Shown here piece after piece: positions 26,910 through 35,084 of a stretch of 56,630 bases of DNA. Below the pieces are notes generated by a model. That model was not told the origin of the DNA. It saw only the letters and a program-made list of their open reading frames with translations, and ran no database searches. This stretch comes from CAZJYI01 sp964550025 (GTDB lineage: Bacteria > Verrucomicrobiota > Kiritimatiellia > UBA8416 > CAYOBW01): the NCBI GenBank assembly GCA_964550025.1, contig CAZJYI010000068.1, positions 1-56,630 on the forward strand, written 5' to 3'. Position 1 is the first letter of the stretch. Every line of letters begins with the position of its first letter. Made by a program: the position numbers and the translations under genes.

Positions 26910-27056
26910 AAGTCTTCAGGACCGGGTGATTCTCCGCGCTTGGCGGAGGAAAGTCCCGACCGGCGGTGAGAGCCCGCGACTTCCCGGACAGAGTACCGGG
27001 GACTGACACGGTGGAATCCCGTGGCCGACAGTATAGTCTGGATGGGAGAGGACGCG
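26910..27056 (+). promoter_or_regulatory. FMN riboswitch (RFN element)
   Basis: The conserved elements appear in order: TCTTCAGGACCGGGTG, GACCGGCGGTGAGAGCCCGC, GTGGAATCCCGTGGCCGACA, and GTATAGTCTGGATGGGAGAG. The segment after the first helix carries an extra GC-rich hairpin (TCTCCGCGCTTGGCGGAGGA) compared with compact examples. It senses flavin mononucleotide and shuts down riboflavin synthesis when flavin is plentiful. It precedes a terminator and ribBA. Confidence 0.95.
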
Positions 27057-27077
27057 GAACGTGCGTTGACTGTCGTG

Positions 27078-27110
27078 CGCCCGGGAAATCTCTCCCGGGC
27101 GTTTTGTTTT
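27078..27110 (+). terminator. Riboswitch-controlled intrinsic terminator
   Basis: A nine-base GC stem (CGCCCGGGA / TCCCGGGCG) with a six-base loop is followed by TTTTGTTTT. It lies between the FMN riboswitch and the ribBA start, so FMN binding most likely works by transcription termination. Confidence 0.92.
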
Positions 27111-27130
27111 GCAGAGCAAATGGTGAGAGT

Positions 27131-28324
27131 ATGTTTGATCCCCTGGACGAGGTAATCGAGGCCTTCGCACGCGGCGAGCTCGTGGTAGTGACTGACGACG
27201 AAAACCGCGAGAACGAAGGGGACCTGATTGTGGCGGCCGAGAGGGCCGATGACGAGGCCGTGAACTTCATGGCGACGCACGGCAAGGGGCTCATCTGCGT
27301 TGCAATGACCGGTGCTCGGCTTGACGCGCTGGGCATTTCGCGCATGGCGACACGCGGCAAAGGCGATGCCTTCAGCACGGCTTTCATGGAGTCCGTGGAT
27401 GCGGCGCAGAATATCACCACCGGCATCAGCGCACACGACCGTGCCGAGACCATCCGCGTCTTGGTTCAGGAAGGGAGCGCCCGCAGCGATCTCGTCAGCC
27501 CGGGGCACACCTTCCCCCTGGCAGCGGTCGAAGGCGGCGTCCTCAGGCGGGCGGGACACACCGAAGCGGCTGTCGATCTGGCACGGCTCGCCGGCCTCAA
27601 ACCCGCCGGCGTAATCTGCGAAATTCTCCGCGAAGACGGCAAAATGGCACGCCTTCCCGAGTTGCGCGAATTCGCGGCCAGTCACGGTCTGAAAATGACC
27701 TCGGTGGCCGACCTGATCGCCTACCGGCAGGGCAGGGAGAAGCTCGTGCGCTTTGTGCGCGCGGTGAAACTCCCGACCGATTGTGGCGAGTTCGCCCTCA
27801 AACTCTACGAATCTCTCGTCGATGGGGAGCACCACGTGGCCCTCGTGCGCGGCGACATAACAAAGGCCGAGAACGTCCTCGTGCGAGTGCACAGCGAGTG
27901 CCTGACGGGGGACGTCTTCCACTCGATGCGCTGCGATTGCGGCAACCAGCTCCACGAAGCCATGCACATGGTGGCGGACGAAGGATGCGGTGTGGTCCTC
28001 TACATGCGCCAGGAGGGTAGGGGAATCGGGCTTGCCAACAAGATCCACGCCTACGAGTTGCAGGAGGAAGGGCTGGACACGGTCGAGGCCAACGAGAAAC
28101 TCGGGTTTGGCGCGGATCTTCGGGACTACGGCGTGGGAGCCCAGATCCTCGTGGATCTCGGGCTGCACAACGTGCGCCTGGTTACGAACAACCCGCGCAA
28201 GATCATCGGGCTCGAAGGCCACGGCTTGAATATCGTCGAACGGGTCCCGATCGTCTGCCAGCCGTCGGAGCACAACGAGAGGTATCTGCAGACGAAGAAG
28301 GAACGCCTGGGGCACATGCTGTAG
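27131..28324 (+). CDS. ribBA: Bifunctional DHBP synthase / GTP cyclohydrolase II
   Basis: A 397-residue fusion. Residues 1-200 are 3,4-dihydroxy-2-butanone-4-phosphate synthase, making the four-carbon unit from ribulose 5-phosphate (DDENRENEGDL, GHTFPL, GHTEAAVDLARL). Residues 205-397 are GTP cyclohydrolase II, with zinc cysteines (CLTGDVFHSMRCDCG), RQEGRGIGL and NPRKI. Together they supply both precursors of lumazine. The ATG at 27131 lies 21 bases after the terminator. The epimerase encoded at 36915-37589 interconverts the ribulose 5-phosphate substrate. Confidence 0.97.
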   Translation: MFDPLDEVIEAFARGELVVVTDDENRENEGDLIVAAERADDEAVNFMATHGKGLICVAMTGARLDALGISRMATRGKGDAFSTAFMESVDAAQNITTGISAHDRAETIRVLVQEGSARSDLVSPGHTFPLAAVEGGVLRRAGHTEAAVDLARLAGLKPAGVICEILREDGKMARLPELREFAASHGLKMTSVADLIAYRQGREKLVRFVRAVKLPTDCGEFALKLYESLVDGEHHVALVRGDITKAENVLVRVHSECLTGDVFHSMRCDCGNQLHEAMHMVADEGCGVVLYMRQEGRGIGLANKIHAYELQEEGLDTVEANEKLGFGADLRDYGVGAQILVDLGLHNVRLVTNNPRKIIGLEGHGLNIVERVPIVCQPSEHNERYLQTKKERLGHML

Positions 28325-28375
28325 GCGGCAAGACGCCCGTCCTCTGGCTGTCTGCGACGCTATGGCTTCACAGGA

Positions 28376-28471
28376 GTAGGTCCCAGTTGTACTGGGACCC
28401 CGGGCGAGAGAGATGCGGGTGTGACAATACTGCATCTGGTCACCGCTGGTCCCATTGCAAATGGGACCTAC
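28376..28471. repeat. Inverted repeat between ribBA and ribH
   Basis: GTAGGTCCCAGTTGTACTGG (28376 onward) is matched by CCCATTGCAAATGGGACCTA (28451 onward) across a 48-base centre. Each arm is also internally palindromic (GGTCCCAGTTGTACTGGGACC; GGTCCCATTGCAAATGGGACC, each split by a short loop). It may be a dispersed repeat or an RNA stabiliser within the operon. No U tract follows. Confidence 0.75.
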
Positions 28472-28498
28472 TGGGAGTGAGAACAGAAGGAGGAAGGA

Positions 28499-28975
28499 AT
28501 GCGTGTCAACGAAATCTCGGCAACACTGGATGCCAAAGGGCTCAGGACAACCGTTGTGATCAGCCGGTTCAACGACTTTCTCACGAAGCAGCTTCTCGGC
28601 GGGGCGGTCGACTGCCTGGTACGGCACGGGGCGTCCGAAGACGACATCACCGTGGTCTGGGTGCCGGGAGCCAACGAGATTCCGCTGGCCGTAACGAAGC
28701 TGGCGGATTCGGGGCGCTGCGACGCCGTGATCGCGCTTGGGGCAGTGGTGCAGGGCGCCACGCCGCACGCGGAGTTAATCAACTCGCAGGTGTCGCGGTC
28801 GTTGGCGAAAATAGCAGTGGACAGCGGCGTGCCGGTCATCAACGGAGTCGTGTGCGCCAACAACCTTGAGCAGGCCATCGAGCGTTGCGGCACGAAGGCC
28901 GGCAACAAGGGGTGGGGCGCCGCGCAGGCCGCTATCGAGATGGCAAACGTCTACAAACTGATCGGCAACGGGTAG
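28499..28975 (+). CDS. ribH: 6,7-dimethyl-8-ribityllumazine synthase
   Basis: A 158-residue lumazine synthase. It condenses the pyrimidinedione made by RibD with dihydroxybutanone phosphate from RibBA. It shows the family blocks SRFND near the N-terminus, PGANEIP, and GAVVQGATPHAELI with the catalytic His, at typical length. AAGGAGG precedes the ATG. It is followed after 3 bases by nusB, a common pairing. Confidence 0.96.
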   Translation: MRVNEISATLDAKGLRTTVVISRFNDFLTKQLLGGAVDCLVRHGASEDDITVVWVPGANEIPLAVTKLADSGRCDAVIALGAVVQGATPHAELINSQVSRSLAKIAVDSGVPVINGVVCANNLEQAIERCGTKAGNKGWGAAQAAIEMANVYKLIGNG

Positions 28976-28978
28976 GCT

Positions 28979-29413
28979 ATGGGTACGCGGCGCGAAGCCA
29001 GAGAGTGGGCTGTCCAGCTCCTGTTTCAACTGGACCTGAATCCCGACAGCGCCGATACGGCCTTCGAGGACTTCTGGACGTCCAGGGAGGCGGACGCCGA
29101 GTCGCGCGCATTTGTGGAAGAGGTTGTCTCCGGAACACGCGCGCGACTCGACGAGATCGATGCATCCCTGCGCAGGTACGCCGAGAACTGGGCCGTCAAT
29201 CGCATGGGTGTCATCGAACGCAACGTGCTGCGCATGGCCCTGTTCGAGATGTACTTCCGGCTGGACATACCGCCCGTTGTGACCATCAACGAGGCCGTTG
29301 ATCTCGCCAAGTACTTCGGCAGCGCGGAGTCCGGCCGCTTCATCAACGGCATCCTCGACAGAGCCCGTAAGGACCTGGACCGCCCGTCCCGGTCTTCGGC
29401 GGGTGGAAGGTGA
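28979..29413 (+). CDS. nusB: Transcription antitermination factor NusB
   Basis: A 144-residue all-helical RNA-binding protein. The N-terminus TRREAREWAVQLLFQLD and the later RNVLRMALFEMYF and INEAVDLAKYFGSAESGRFI blocks are diagnostic. NusB binds boxA with NusE in rRNA antitermination complexes. It sits inside the riboflavin locus directly after ribH, an arrangement found in many bacteria. Confidence 0.96.
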   Translation: MGTRREAREWAVQLLFQLDLNPDSADTAFEDFWTSREADAESRAFVEEVVSGTRARLDEIDASLRRYAENWAVNRMGVIERNVLRMALFEMYFRLDIPPVVTINEAVDLAKYFGSAESGRFINGILDRARKDLDRPSRSSAGGR

Positions 29414-29469
29414 GAGTGGCGAGGGGGGAGGGGAGTGTCCATGCTCTTGGCACAGCCACTACGTGGTGG

Positions 29470-29525
29470 GACTCAATATCCAATGTCCAACAAGGAACGC
29501 CCAATGTCCAAGTGCGCGCTGTTGG
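29470..29525. repeat. CAATGTCCAA-type dispersed repeat
   Basis: The sequence contains CAATATCCAATGTCCAACAA and GGAACGCCCAATGTCCAAGT, a degenerate tandem/palindromic motif known from intergenic regions of many drafts. It fills most of the gap between nusB and ribD. Confidence 0.55.
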
Positions 29526-29595
29526 AAGTAGTCACCGTCCCGCCGCACTGAGCTCTGGCATCTGACTTCTGAACCTACCGGCATTGGAGGAGAAC

Positions 29596-30708
29596 GTGGG
29601 GTCACGAACCGCAACGCGCTCGCGGGATGGAGCGTGGATGAGCGAGGCCGTTGCTCTCGCCCGGCGCGGCGAAGGGGCCACCCGGCCAAACCCGCCGGTG
29701 GGCGCGGTTGTCGTTCGCAACGGAGAGATCGTCGGCCGCGGCTACCATGCACGTGCCGGGCGACCGCACGCGGAGGTCAATGCCTTGCGGCACGCAGGTG
29801 AAGCCGCTTGCGGCGCATCCCTGTACGTAACGCTTGAGCCCTGCTCGACCCACGGCAGAACGCCGCCCTGCGCCGAGCGCATTCTCCAGGCCGGTGTTGG
29901 CGAAGTCGTGATCGGAACCAGCGATCCCAACCCGCGGCATCGGGGCAGGGGAGTGCGGACCCTGCGTCGGCGCGGCGTCAAGGTGCGTACGGGAGTCGGC
30001 CGCCCCGCCTGTGAGGCACTGCTGGCACCGTTCGCGAAATGGGTCGTGACCGGTCGCCCGTTTGTGACGCTGAAGCTGGGCATGACGTTGGACGGTCGGA
30101 TCGGCGACCGGAACGGGCGCTCGCAGTGGATTACCGGTCCGGCCGCAAGGCAGCGCGGGCAGGACCTACGCAAGCGCGCCGATGCGGTTCTCGTCGGCAG
30201 TGGAACAGCACTCGCGGACGATCCCTCACTACGCTTCCGCGGGCGGCGGCGGGAGATCCTCTACCGTGTCATCGCGGATTCGCGCGGACGCCTGCCTCCG
30301 AAGGCGCAGGTTCTAACGGACGGTCATGCCGACGAGACCATTCTCGCTGTAACGAGACGGGCGTCCGGGCAACGAGTTGCACAGTACGAGGCGGCCGGCG
30401 CGAGGGTGTGGACCTTGCCGTCGCCCGGCAACCACCTGTCACTCGCCAGGCTGCTTCGCCGCCTGGGGGAGATGGGGCTTCTGCACGTACTGTGCGAGGG
30501 TGGGGGAGGGCTTGCCGAAGCGCTCCTACGGGCGGAACTGGTGGACAGGTTGCTGATCTTCGTGGCGCCCAGGATCCTCGGCGACCATCGCGCCGTACCG
30601 GTCATCGGGGGTAGGGGCTGGACGCTGGCGGCGGCGCGGCGGCTACGGTTTGTGAGTGAGGAACGGCTTGGGGACGACTTGCTGATTACGGCGGAGCCAA
30701 TGGGGTAG
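29596..30708 (+). CDS. ribD: Bifunctional pyrimidine deaminase/reductase
   Basis: About 370 residues. The N-terminal deaminase has the zinc site HAEVNAL and PCSTHGRTPPC. The C-terminal NADPH-dependent reductase has KLGMTLDGRI, DAVLVGSGTALADDPSL and a VLCEGGGGLAEALL block. It performs steps 2 and 3 of riboflavin synthesis. The GTG at 29596 has GGAGG five bases upstream; TTG 29584 and ATG 29638 are alternatives. It is followed after 13 bases by ribE. Confidence 0.95.
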   Translation: MGSRTATRSRDGAWMSEAVALARRGEGATRPNPPVGAVVVRNGEIVGRGYHARAGRPHAEVNALRHAGEAACGASLYVTLEPCSTHGRTPPCAERILQAGVGEVVIGTSDPNPRHRGRGVRTLRRRGVKVRTGVGRPACEALLAPFAKWVVTGRPFVTLKLGMTLDGRIGDRNGRSQWITGPAARQRGQDLRKRADAVLVGSGTALADDPSLRFRGRRREILYRVIADSRGRLPPKAQVLTDGHADETILAVTRRASGQRVAQYEAAGARVWTLPSPGNHLSLARLLRRLGEMGLLHVLCEGGGGLAEALLRAELVDRLLIFVAPRILGDHRAVPVIGGRGWTLAAARRLRFVSEERLGDDLLITAEPMG

Positions 30709-30721
30709 CGCGGGAGGAGAC

Positions 30722-31363
30722 ATGTTTACCGGGCTGATTCAGAAGGTGGGGCATTTCGGGAAACTGGAACGCGGTGGCGGCGCGCGCATTCGCGTGGACT
30801 GCAGTACGCCCTGGGGGGACCCGCTTGCGCACGGTGAGAGTGTTGCGGTCGAGGGCGTTTGCCTCACGGTGGCGGAACACGATGAAGCGGGTTTCTGGTG
30901 TGACGTACTCGACGAGACGCTGGAGCGCAGCACACTCGGTTTGTGCCGGCACGGCGACCCCCTGAACCTGGAGCGGGCACTGGCCGTCGGCGACCGACTG
31001 GGGGGGCACATCGTGCAGGGGCACATCGACGGCACGGGTGTGGTGGACTCGGTACAGGCCGATGGCCGCGACCGGGTCATTCGCATTACCTGCGAGGAAG
31101 CGCTGGCGCGCGATGTACTGCTCAAAGGCTCCGTGGCTCTCAACGGTGTCAGCCTGACGGTTACGGCGGTGTGGCCCGCCGGACTCGCGGTCAACATCAT
31201 CCCCGTCACATGGCGCGAGACCAGCCTGCAAACCCTGAAGGCGGGTACCCGTGTCAACATCGAGACGGATGTGATTGGCAAGTACGTGCGGCGCTACCTC
31301 GAGGGACGCGAGACGGCGGGCGGTTTGACGCTCGATGACCTCCGTCGCGCCGGGATCACGTAG
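30722..31363 (+). CDS. ribE: Riboflavin synthase alpha subunit
   Basis: A 213-residue protein with the start MFTGLIQKVG and two repeated lumazine-binding barrels (about 1-95 and 96-200), including GESVAVEGVCLTV and GSVALNGVSLTV with the paired GHIVQGHIDG block. It dismutates two lumazine molecules to riboflavin. It is the last gene of the riboflavin set and has a normal length. Confidence 0.96.
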   Translation: MFTGLIQKVGHFGKLERGGGARIRVDCSTPWGDPLAHGESVAVEGVCLTVAEHDEAGFWCDVLDETLERSTLGLCRHGDPLNLERALAVGDRLGGHIVQGHIDGTGVVDSVQADGRDRVIRITCEEALARDVLLKGSVALNGVSLTVTAVWPAGLAVNIIPVTWRETSLQTLKAGTRVNIETDVIGKYVRRYLEGRETAGGLTLDDLRRAGIT

Positions 31364-31392
31364 GGCACAGCGTGGCTTCTCACGCAACGCAA

Positions 31393-31420
31393 TTGACAGG
31401 TTGCGTGCATTTCCTATACG
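31393..31420 (+). promoter_or_regulatory. Sigma-70-type promoter before the zinc-ribbon gene
   Basis: Perfect TTGACA at 31393-31398, a 16-base spacer, and TATACG at 31415-31420. It sits 43 bases upstream of the start codon and is the best consensus promoter I found by eye in the window. Confidence 0.65.
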
Positions 31421-31462
31421 GTCGATGCTTGTGATTTCAAAAGAAAGAAAGCAGGGCAAAAC

Positions 31463-32152
31463 GTGAACGAGACCGAGAAGCTGCTTGCTGTCCAGGAGCT
31501 TGATGTTCGCATTCGGGACATGGAGCGCGAGTTGAAAGACATCCCGGCCCGAAAGGCCGAAGAGGAGGCGCGGCTCAGCGAGCACAAGGAGGCGCTGGCA
31601 GCGGCGCAGTCAGAGCTCAAAAGCCACCAGGCCAAGTTGAAGGAGCTTGAACTGGAGAGTGAGGCCTGTGAGGAGAAGATCCAGAAGCTCCGCCAGCAAC
31701 AGATGCAGCTCAAGACGAACAAGGAATTCAAGGCAATGGAGGTCGAGATAGAGGCTGTCAAAGGCCAGATCTCCGCTCTTGAGGACCGCGAACTCACGTT
31801 GATGGAAGAGATCGAGACAGCCCGGGTGGATGTCTCTGCTCGCGAGAAAGACCTGGCGGAAGAGGACAGCGCCGTCAAGGAAGACGTGGCCGTCCTGGAT
31901 GCCCGCGTGCGTGACATCGAAGTGGACATTCAACAGGTACGGCAGGAACGCGAACAGGCGGCTTCAGTTGTCTCGGGGGAATGGCTGACGCGTTACGACA
32001 CCGTGATGACCCGGCGCGACCGTGCCCTGGTGCGGCTTGAGAAGGGGGTCTGCGGCGGGTGTCACATGAAGCTGCCGCCATACGTTGTACACGCGACGCG
32101 GAAGGGCACGGAGATGGTGACGTGCGATTTCTGCGGGCGTTTGCTATATTGA
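31463..32152 (+). CDS. C4-type zinc-ribbon coiled-coil protein (CdsZ/zf-RING_7 family)
   Basis: A 229-residue protein: long antiparallel coiled coil (about 1-170), then a C-terminal zinc ribbon with two CxxC pairs (GVCGGCHMKL and TCDFCGRLLY). This is the architecture of the DUF164/zf-RING_7 family, which includes chlamydial CdsZ, a chaperone-like factor for type III secretion, but in most bacteria its function is unclear. The start is GTG 31463. It lies just before the RNase P RNA gene. Confidence 0.88.
   Translation: MNETEKLLAVQELDVRIRDMERELKDIPARKAEEEARLSEHKEALAAAQSELKSHQAKLKELELESEACEEKIQKLRQQQMQLKTNKEFKAMEVEIEAVKGQISALEDRELTLMEEIETARVDVSAREKDLAEEDSAVKEDVAVLDARVRDIEVDIQQVRQEREQAASVVSGEWLTRYDTVMTRRDRALVRLEKGVCGGCHMKLPPYVVHATRKGTEMVTCDFCGRLLY
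32142..32150 (+). promoter_or_regulatory. Extended -10 promoter for RNase P RNA
   Basis: TGCTATATT (TGn plus TATATT) overlaps the last codons and stop of the zinc-ribbon gene. Its position would start transcription about 8-9 bases downstream, exactly where the first helix of the RNase P RNA begins. No good -35 box is seen, as expected for an extended -10 promoter. Confidence 0.5.
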
Positions 32153-32158
32153 GTGTAG

Positions 32159-32628
32159 TCGATTGGCGGAGGTGCTCGGTCGCTCTGCAGGATGAGTGCC
32201 CGTTTCGGCGGGAGCATTCATGCGGGGAGGAAAGTCCGGACTCCGCAGGGCGGGATGCCCCGCGATGAGCGGGGGGCCTTCCGGTCAAGCGGAAGGTACG
32301 GAAAGTGCCACAGAAAACAAACCGCCCGCCTTCGCCCTTCGGGCTGCGACGCGGCAGGCCCTCCTGGGTATGGGGGGCCGGCTGGCATCGTCGGTCGAAG
32401 GGCGAAGACGGGTAAGGGTGAAAAGGTGGTGTAAGAGACCACCGGGTCGTGCCGCAAGGTGCGATTGCATGGTAAACCCCATCCGGAGCAAGATCAAATA
32501 GGGGACTGGAGGCTGCTCGTCTCAGTCACGTTTCGGCGTGAGCAGTTCCGGGTTGATCGCATTAGATGAATGACCGAAGCCCGCTTATGCGGGCCAACAG
32601 AATCCGGCTTATGGCCTCTGCCAATCGA
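32159..32628 (+). ncRNA. rnpB: RNase P RNA (class A)
   Basis: Catalytic RNA of RNase P, which cuts tRNA 5' leaders. Hallmarks in order: GGGAGGAAAGTCCGGACTCC style core (GGGGAGGAAAGTCCGGAC), ACAGAAAACAAACCGCC, GGTAAGGGTGAAAAGGTG, GTAAGAGACCACCG, CATGGTAAACCCCATCCGGA, GCAAGATCAAATAGGGG and TTAGATGAATGACCG. Helix P1 is formed by TCGATTGGCGGAGG (32159-32172) and CCTCTGCCAATCGA (32615-32628), which fixes both ends. The P12 hairpin, with the long GCCTTCGCCC/GGGCGAAG arms, is extended. Confidence 0.97.
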
Positions 32629-33522
32629 CTCTGGGATTTGCTTCGTCCCCTGGCATGGACAACGCCCCTGGCCGCACTGGTCTGCATCGCCGGGCTTGTG
32701 CATGCCTACCTGCTGCTGCCGGAGCCGCCTGCGTTTGAGGGCGGTGCTTCCGTTTCGACTCTATCGCGTCCCGCGCCCGAGCAGCCTGAGTCAATCAACT
32801 GGACCGTGTTCGCAAGGAGGCGCGAGACGGTTGCCGTGAAGGTCGGGACGCTTGCCAAGCGTTTTCGACTGGTTGGAACGTTCACTGTCCACGACGACGA
32901 TGGCGACGCGCCGAGGCGGAGAGCCGTTCTTGACGACGGAAAGGTCCAGCGCCAGTACATCAAGGACGAAGGTGAGACGATCGACGATGTGACCGTGGTA
33001 AGGGTTTTGGCGGACCGCGTCGTGCTGAGGGATGCCACGGGGGAAGAGACACTTCGGGTACGTTTCAGGAATGAGTCTGCGGCAGCGGCCGACCAGGGAG
33101 TTGCAGATGCCACTGGCAGCGGGGAGCCCGGTGCCGGCGAAGAATCGTGGAATGCTTTCGGCGGCCGCCGCATTGGGGAGTTCCAGTGGATCTTCAAACG
33201 CAAAGCACTTGAGGACTACTACCAGGAGCTGCGCGACAATCCCGACAGGCTGGTCAGGATCTTTGATTCCATGAAGCCGATTCGCAACGCAAATCGAGGT
33301 ATTGAAGGATATGTTCTGGACATCAAGGGCGAAGCGGACTTCTACGGTGCGGTCGGCTTGCAGCAAGGCGACGTCGTGCGGCGCGTCAACCAGATGAAGA
33401 TGATAAGCCGACAACGTGCCGAGTACTTCATATCGGAATTTGCCAAAGACCGCGCCAACGCCTTTGTTCTGGACGTCGAGCGAAACGGCAAGCCGGAGAA
33501 GCTGGTTTACCAGATCCGCTGA
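32611..33522 (+). CDS. GspC-like inner-membrane protein with PDZ domain
   Basis: A 303-residue protein with an N-terminal membrane segment (about 15-34), a GspC homology region (RLVGTF, VLDDGKVQRQYIKDEGETID, VLADRVVLRD; about 85-150) and a C-terminal PDZ domain (GYVLDI, FYGAVGLQQGDVVRRVNQM). GspC links the inner-membrane platform of type II secretion to the outer-membrane secretin. No other type II secretion gene lies in the window. The start is awkward: ATG 32611 falls within the 3' strand of RNase P RNA helix P1, and TTG 32638 is just outside it. An upstream ATG at 32566 is deep inside the RNA and should be rejected. Confidence 0.78.
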   Translation: MASANRLWDLLRPLAWTTPLAALVCIAGLVHAYLLLPEPPAFEGGASVSTLSRPAPEQPESINWTVFARRRETVAVKVGTLAKRFRLVGTFTVHDDDGDAPRRRAVLDDGKVQRQYIKDEGETIDDVTVVRVLADRVVLRDATGEETLRVRFRNESAAAADQGVADATGSGEPGAGEESWNAFGGRRIGEFQWIFKRKALEDYYQELRDNPDRLVRIFDSMKPIRNANRGIEGYVLDIKGEADFYGAVGLQQGDVVRRVNQMKMISRQRAEYFISEFAKDRANAFVLDVERNGKPEKLVYQIR

Positions 33523-33789
33523 GACTTGTCTTTGTGCTACTTCCTGCACTGTGAATCGCGAAAACACCACATATTGTAGCCCCGCCGCCACCCGAGTAGA
33601 CATAAGATATATTATGCGACGTTGCTGGAGTAGGGGGCACCCGTGGCCGGAATTGACTACCTCAGGAGTTCAGCGCGCGACTGAGGTGGGATGTCCACAG
33701 ATCCGAGTGGCGGGGAGTTCACAGCCTGGAAACTGCATATTGGATATTGAACTCTCTGAACGCGACATACCTTTGCGGACGGGGTCTAC

Positions 33790-34929
33790 CTACCGCCAGC
33801 AGGTCATTCCCCAGCGCCCGCGATCGCCGTTGCGGGCGAAGGGCCAGTAGACCGCGAAGGCGGGGCCGACCAGGTTTGCTTCGGGAACGGCCCCCCAATA
33901 GCGCCCGTCACGGCTGTTGGTCGTGTTGTCGCCAAGAGCGAAGTACTCGTGTTCGCCGAGCGGCACTTCTTTGTCGGAATCCGAGAGGATGCCGTAAGGC
34001 TCCACGCAGCGATAGCCCTTGTACTCGCGTTCCATGTCAGCGATTCGACCGATGGCTTTGGGTTCGCGCACGCGCACGCCGTCGGCAAGCAAGTGCGGAG
34101 GGTCGATGGAGATCCTCTCGTTCGGCAATCCGACCATGCGCTTGATGTAGTGCATGTTCTCGGGGAGCGACGCGATGTTCTTCGTGCTGAAGACCATGAT
34201 CTCACCGCGGCGCGGCGGGAGGAAATTCCAGCGGACCTTGTCAACGAAAACGTGGTCGCCGGCCGTGCGGCTGCCCGCCCAGAGAACCGTCCCCTTGGGA
34301 AGCATGTCGCCCGGTGCAAACCCCGTGGACCTGATGCGCCACTTCCCATACCCCTCCCGCTCGCAGGCATCTTTTGGCACGCGGTATCGTACCCCAGCAA
34401 CGGAGAAGTACAGATCGTTCGGGTAGAACGGACCGCCCGCCGCGGGCTGCGACAGGTGCCCGTCCTTCTTGATCACGATCTTCCGATACCACTCCCCCGT
34501 GATGAACCACTTCAGGGGCTTTATGGGATAGTGGTCCGCCAGTCCCGGCTTCGCGCGATCGACGGACGTGATCCCGTACAGGCTGGGCTGCATCGAACCG
34601 GTAGGGATCTTGAAGGGCTGGATGAAATACGTTCGAAACCCCATCGCCACGACAACCGCCACGACCAGGATTTCCAGATTCTCGCGAAGACCGGGGTGCG
34701 AATGCTTGGGCGTGATTTCCCCCAGGCACTCAACCGTGTCGCTGGAGACTTTCTTGACCTCGGCGATGTCTCGCGTCTGCAGGATCTCCGCAAGGCGCTG
34801 CTCGAGCTCCAGTAATCGCTCGAGCTGCGACGCTTCGAGGATGTCCTCGTGCATGTTGCGCACGTGTCGCGCGTGCCGCAGGACATCCTGCGCGTCTTTC
34901 ATCACCCGCCGATTCTTGAGATACTTCAA
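33790..34929 (-). CDS. lepB: Signal peptidase I
   Basis: A 379-residue serine/lysine peptidase that removes signal peptides at the outer face of the inner membrane. The membrane segment (about 85-100) precedes the catalytic IPTGSMQPSL (Ser112). The catalytic lysine is Lys231 (HVFVDKVRWNFLPPRRGEI). Further boxes are YIKRMVGLPNERI and ALGDNTTNSRDGRYWG. An N-terminal coiled-coil extension (about 80 residues) and a large insertion between the Ser and Lys boxes make it longer than E. coli LepB. The start is TTG 34929, supported by GGGGAG upstream. The 33523-33789 gap shows nothing recognisable. Confidence 0.93.
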   Translation of the reverse strand: MKYLKNRRVMKDAQDVLRHARHVRNMHEDILEASQLERLLELEQRLAEILQTRDIAEVKKVSSDTVECLGEITPKHSHPGLRENLEILVVAVVVAMGFRTYFIQPFKIPTGSMQPSLYGITSVDRAKPGLADHYPIKPLKWFITGEWYRKIVIKKDGHLSQPAAGGPFYPNDLYFSVAGVRYRVPKDACEREGYGKWRIRSTGFAPGDMLPKGTVLWAGSRTAGDHVFVDKVRWNFLPPRRGEIMVFSTKNIASLPENMHYIKRMVGLPNERISIDPPHLLADGVRVREPKAIGRIADMEREYKGYRCVEPYGILSDSDKEVPLGEHEYFALGDNTTNSRDGRYWGAVPEANLVGPAFAVYWPFARNGDRGRWGMTCWR

Positions 34930-35020
34930 ACTGTGTTCTCCCCTACTCCATCAACAACGTATGCGCCACCCTAGCGCAACGCAACCGGTGTTGCAATACG
35001 GCATGATCGACGCAGAACCT

Positions 35021-35040
35021 GTAGCCACGCTCGTGGCTAC
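35021..35040. repeat. Perfect short hairpin between lepA and lepB
   Basis: GTAGCCAC-GCTC-GTGGCTAC: an 8-base stem with a 4-base loop, downstream of lepA in its transcriptional sense. There is no U tract, so it may be a transcript-end stabiliser or a fragment of a dispersed repeat. Confidence 0.55.
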
Positions 35041-35084
35041 GTGGAGTCCCTGTCATGCGCGCTTCAGTCCCCCACCCCATCAGC

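Noticed and set aside
32566..32610. ATG at 32566 as start of the GspC-like gene
   Set aside because: This ATG is in the conserved GATGAATGACCG segment of RNase P RNA, so translation from it would need the catalytic RNA to be read as message.
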